Under the pieces are notes generated by a model. It was not told the origin of the DNA. It did no database searches and worked only from the letters and a program-made list of their open reading frames with translations. DNA of 64,000 nucleotides from Nostoc sp. 106C (lineage in GTDB: Bacteria; Cyanobacteriota; Cyanobacteriia; Cyanobacteriales; Nostocaceae): NCBI RefSeq assembly GCF_002154725.1, contig NZ_MTAW01000098.1, positions 1-64,000 on the forward strand, in the 5' to 3' direction. A program made the translations under genes and the position numbers. Of this stretch, positions 62,711 to 64,000 are shown piece after piece. The first letter of the stretch is position 1. Each line of letters starts with the position of its first letter.

Positions 62711-62968
62711 TCAACGATGACGAGATTTCCAGATTCCTACAGCGACAACAATTCCTAAGATTGTACCAATCGCCAAACCTATCGGAGCTAACAATGGAAA
62801 AGTTAAATCGGCTTGAGTTCCCTTGGGATAATCGCCAAATACAATCACACTTATAAACCCAATGCTTGCGCCAACAATAGAGCCAAGCAGTACCCACAAT
62901 ATGACATCTTGTGATCTAACCTTGGCTGCGATCGCTAGCCCAAGCGAGGTGATAATGAATCCAGACAT
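62711..62968 (-). CDS. Small membrane protein with three helices
   Basis: This 85-residue protein starts at ATG 62968 (MSGFIITSLG); a GTG at 62995 would add nine residues. Three hydrophobic Gly-rich segments (about 4-17, 24-45, 62-81) are separated by short loops. No family recognised. It is on the opposite strand to the GNAT genes and converges with them. Confidence 0.6.
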   Translation of the reverse strand: MSGFIITSLGLAIAAKVRSQDVILWVLLGSIVGASIGFISVIVFGDYPKGTQADLTFPLLAPIGLAIGTILGIVVAVGIWKSRHR

Positions 62969-63112
62969 AGCTCTAATTGTGGCCTCATAACCCACAACGG
63001 AAAGAACCCAGGAATACTTGACATCGCCTCAAGTGAGCAATTACAAAATCTCTATTCTTCAAATGCTAATTTACTAGATCTCTACAGTAGAGTTTCAAGT
63101 ACAAATAACACA

Positions 63113-63147
63113 AAAATCCCCTGACTAACTCCAGTACAGGGGATTTT
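63113..63147. terminator. Bidirectional hairpin terminator
   Basis: aaaatcccctg (63113-63123) pairs with caggggatttt (63137-63147), giving A/T runs on both strands. It lies between ycf35 and the small membrane gene. Confidence 0.7.
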
Positions 63148-63196
63148 AACGTTGAAAGTTGACGGTTGACAAAGGCCTAATAATTAACCTAGTGCC

Positions 63197-63234
63197 AAAA
63201 AAGCGGGCTAACCGCTATTTACATGGTTAACCCG
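63197..63234 (-). terminator. Terminator of ycf35
   Basis: On the minus strand, cgggttaacc (63234-63225) pairs with ggttagcccg (63213-63204) with one mismatch and is followed by a run of T (complement of 63197-63202). It sits 30 bases past the ycf35 stop. Confidence 0.75.
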
Positions 63235-63263
63235 TGCAGCTTTGGGAACGCGCAGAGAAATTA

Positions 63264-63614
63264 CTATTGCAATACCAACTTAACATTGGCATTTTGCAGA
63301 CCGCGCTGTTTTACTTCAGCCAAGGTCTTGTTAACTGCATATTTTTGGTTGATGGAGTTGATCAACTCAGTTTGATTGTGCTTTTTAGCAACGCCCCACA
63401 GGTCAGCGATGAGGTCAAAAGAACCATCACTGTTGCGAGACCAACCGAGGTCATATTCGCCTTCTAACACGGCAACGATGTCAGAACGTACACGCTGACC
63501 GTTATAACCACGGACATCAGCTTCAGTCTTTACGCTGATACCTAGGTCGCGCAAGGATGCTTTGAGGATTTCTGCATCGGTGATCTTGGTGCGCAGGGTG
63601 CTAAAGTGAGACAT
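63264..63614 (-). CDS. ycf35: Ycf35 / DUF1257 protein
   Basis: This 116-residue protein starts at ATG 63614 with GGAGG nine bases upstream. The sequence MSHFSTLRTKITDAEILKAS and the segments VRGYNGQRVRSDIVA, YDLGWSRNSDG and KKHNQTELIN identify the Ycf35/DUF1257 family, conserved in cyanobacteria and red-algal plastids. Function is not established. It commonly neighbours ycf46, as here. Confidence 0.9.
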   Translation of the reverse strand: MSHFSTLRTKITDAEILKASLRDLGISVKTEADVRGYNGQRVRSDIVAVLEGEYDLGWSRNSDGSFDLIADLWGVAKKHNQTELINSINQKYAVNKTLAEVKQRGLQNANVKLVLQ

Positions 63615-63668
63615 TTGGGTTTCCTCCAAAGAGAAGATTGAGAAAAACGACAACGGTTTGTTTTTGGG

Positions 63669-63698
63669 GAAGCCGCGCTTAAATTAAAAGCGGCTTTT
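63669..63698. terminator. Hairpin in the leader of ycf35
   Basis: aagccgc and gcggctt flank a short AT-rich loop, and the T-run lies on the plus strand, opposite to ycf35 and ycf46. On the coding strand the hairpin has no T-run and may act as an RNA-processing or stability element. Confidence 0.45.
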
Positions 63699-63757
63699 TT
63701 CTATAACTGCTAGCATTGACTGCTAGCCTTTCCCCCTGGGTTAGCAGGAGAAAGCTT

Positions 63758-64000
63758 TTAAAACTCCATTCGCTGATACTCAGCAACGGAGGATGCTGCG
63801 GGTCGTGCACGCTGTCTGGCCCAGTCTCTTAAAGCTGTGACCTGTTCTTGCATAGTTCGAGACAGCGGCAGGGTTGCCTTCAGTGCAGCAATAATATCTA
63901 ATTGGGTGAACTCACGCTCTTGGGCAAAAGCTTCGTACATTGCCGCAACAATCGCTTGTTCAATTTCTGCCCCAGAAAAACCATCCGACATCTTAGCTAA
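63758..64000 (-). CDS. ycf46: Ycf46-type AAA ATPase, C-terminal end only (cut by window)
   Basis: The last 81 codons of a gene that enters from beyond position 64000. SDGFSGAEIEQAIVAAMYEA (sensor-2 region of an AAA ATPase) and LPLSRTMQEQVTALRDWARQ match the end of Ycf46, a cyanobacterial/plastid AAA protein linked to CO2 utilisation and photosynthesis regulation. An internal ATG at 63991 is not a start. It lies upstream of ycf35 in the same direction. Confidence 0.8.
   Translation of the reverse strand, partial: LAKMSDGFSGAEIEQAIVAAMYEAFAQEREFTQLDIIAALKATLPLSRTMQEQVTALRDWARQRARPAASSVAEYQRMEF

Overview
The window comes from the chromosome of a filamentous cyanobacterium, most likely of the Nostoc/Scytonema/Tolypothrix type. 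The evidence is the many HIP1 palindromes (GCGATCGC), a DevBCA-type exporter, a NucA/NuiA pair, Nif11-type peptides, the plastid-type genes ycf35 and ycf46, and short dispersed cyanobacterial repeats between genes. No rRNA, tRNA or CRISPR array was recognised.

Layout. 0.4-7.7 kb: a degenerate kinase-TPR membrane protein, a response regulator with a coiled-coil tail, a pseudogene scrap, a TMEM175-like channel and a DevB-DevC-DevA-type exporter. 7.9-27.4 kb: a co-directional 19.5-kb cluster on the minus strand. In transcription order it holds a small CPV-motif protein, an FAD oxidase, hemA, P450-B, an MFS exporter, a GT1 glycosyltransferase, P450-A, a 20-codon ORF, hemF-2, fdtA, an fdtB-type aminotransferase, rfbB, rfbA, hemE, hemC, hemB and hemF-1. 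It combines a partial second set of tetrapyrrole genes, a dTDP-deoxysugar pathway, a glycosyltransferase and two P450s with abnormal I-helices. I read it as a pathway for a glycosylated, oxidised tetrapyrrole of the tolyporphin type. hemD, hemL and the genes after hemF are absent here and would have to come from housekeeping copies.

27.4-40.1 kb: a repeat-rich intergenic region, a STAND (HTH-NB-ARC) protein cut off by a MITE-like element, a malonyl-CoA synthetase-like enzyme, a CBM20/SGNH/papain-like fusion, a LMW phosphatase-like protein, a DUF2252 protein, secreted proteins, and nuiA facing nucA.

40.8-57.8 kb: a compound RiPP/bacteriocin locus. It has a GG-leader peptide, a Cys-rich accessory protein, two Nif11-leader precursors with Tyr-Gly splice-like motifs, a radical SAM/SPASM enzyme, a small partner protein, another GG-leader precursor and a frameshifted one. 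These are followed by an APH-fold kinase and a HopA1-like protein (the pair used in class V lanthipeptide synthesis), an aldo/keto-reductase-like protein without its catalytic tetrad, and a PpiC foldase. Then come two tandemly duplicated pairs of GG-leader bacteriocin-like peptides. A convergent export operon holds an IS630-type HTH protein, a CNBD-C39-ABC transporter, an HlyD protein and a second PpiC protein. All intact cores lack Cys and most are rich in Thr/Ser, so dehydration without lanthionine rings, together with radical SAM splicing, is the working hypothesis.

57.8-64 kb: an IS4-type transposase remnant, an animal-type haem peroxidase, two GNAT proteins, a small membrane protein, ycf35 and the end of ycf46, which is cut by the window edge.
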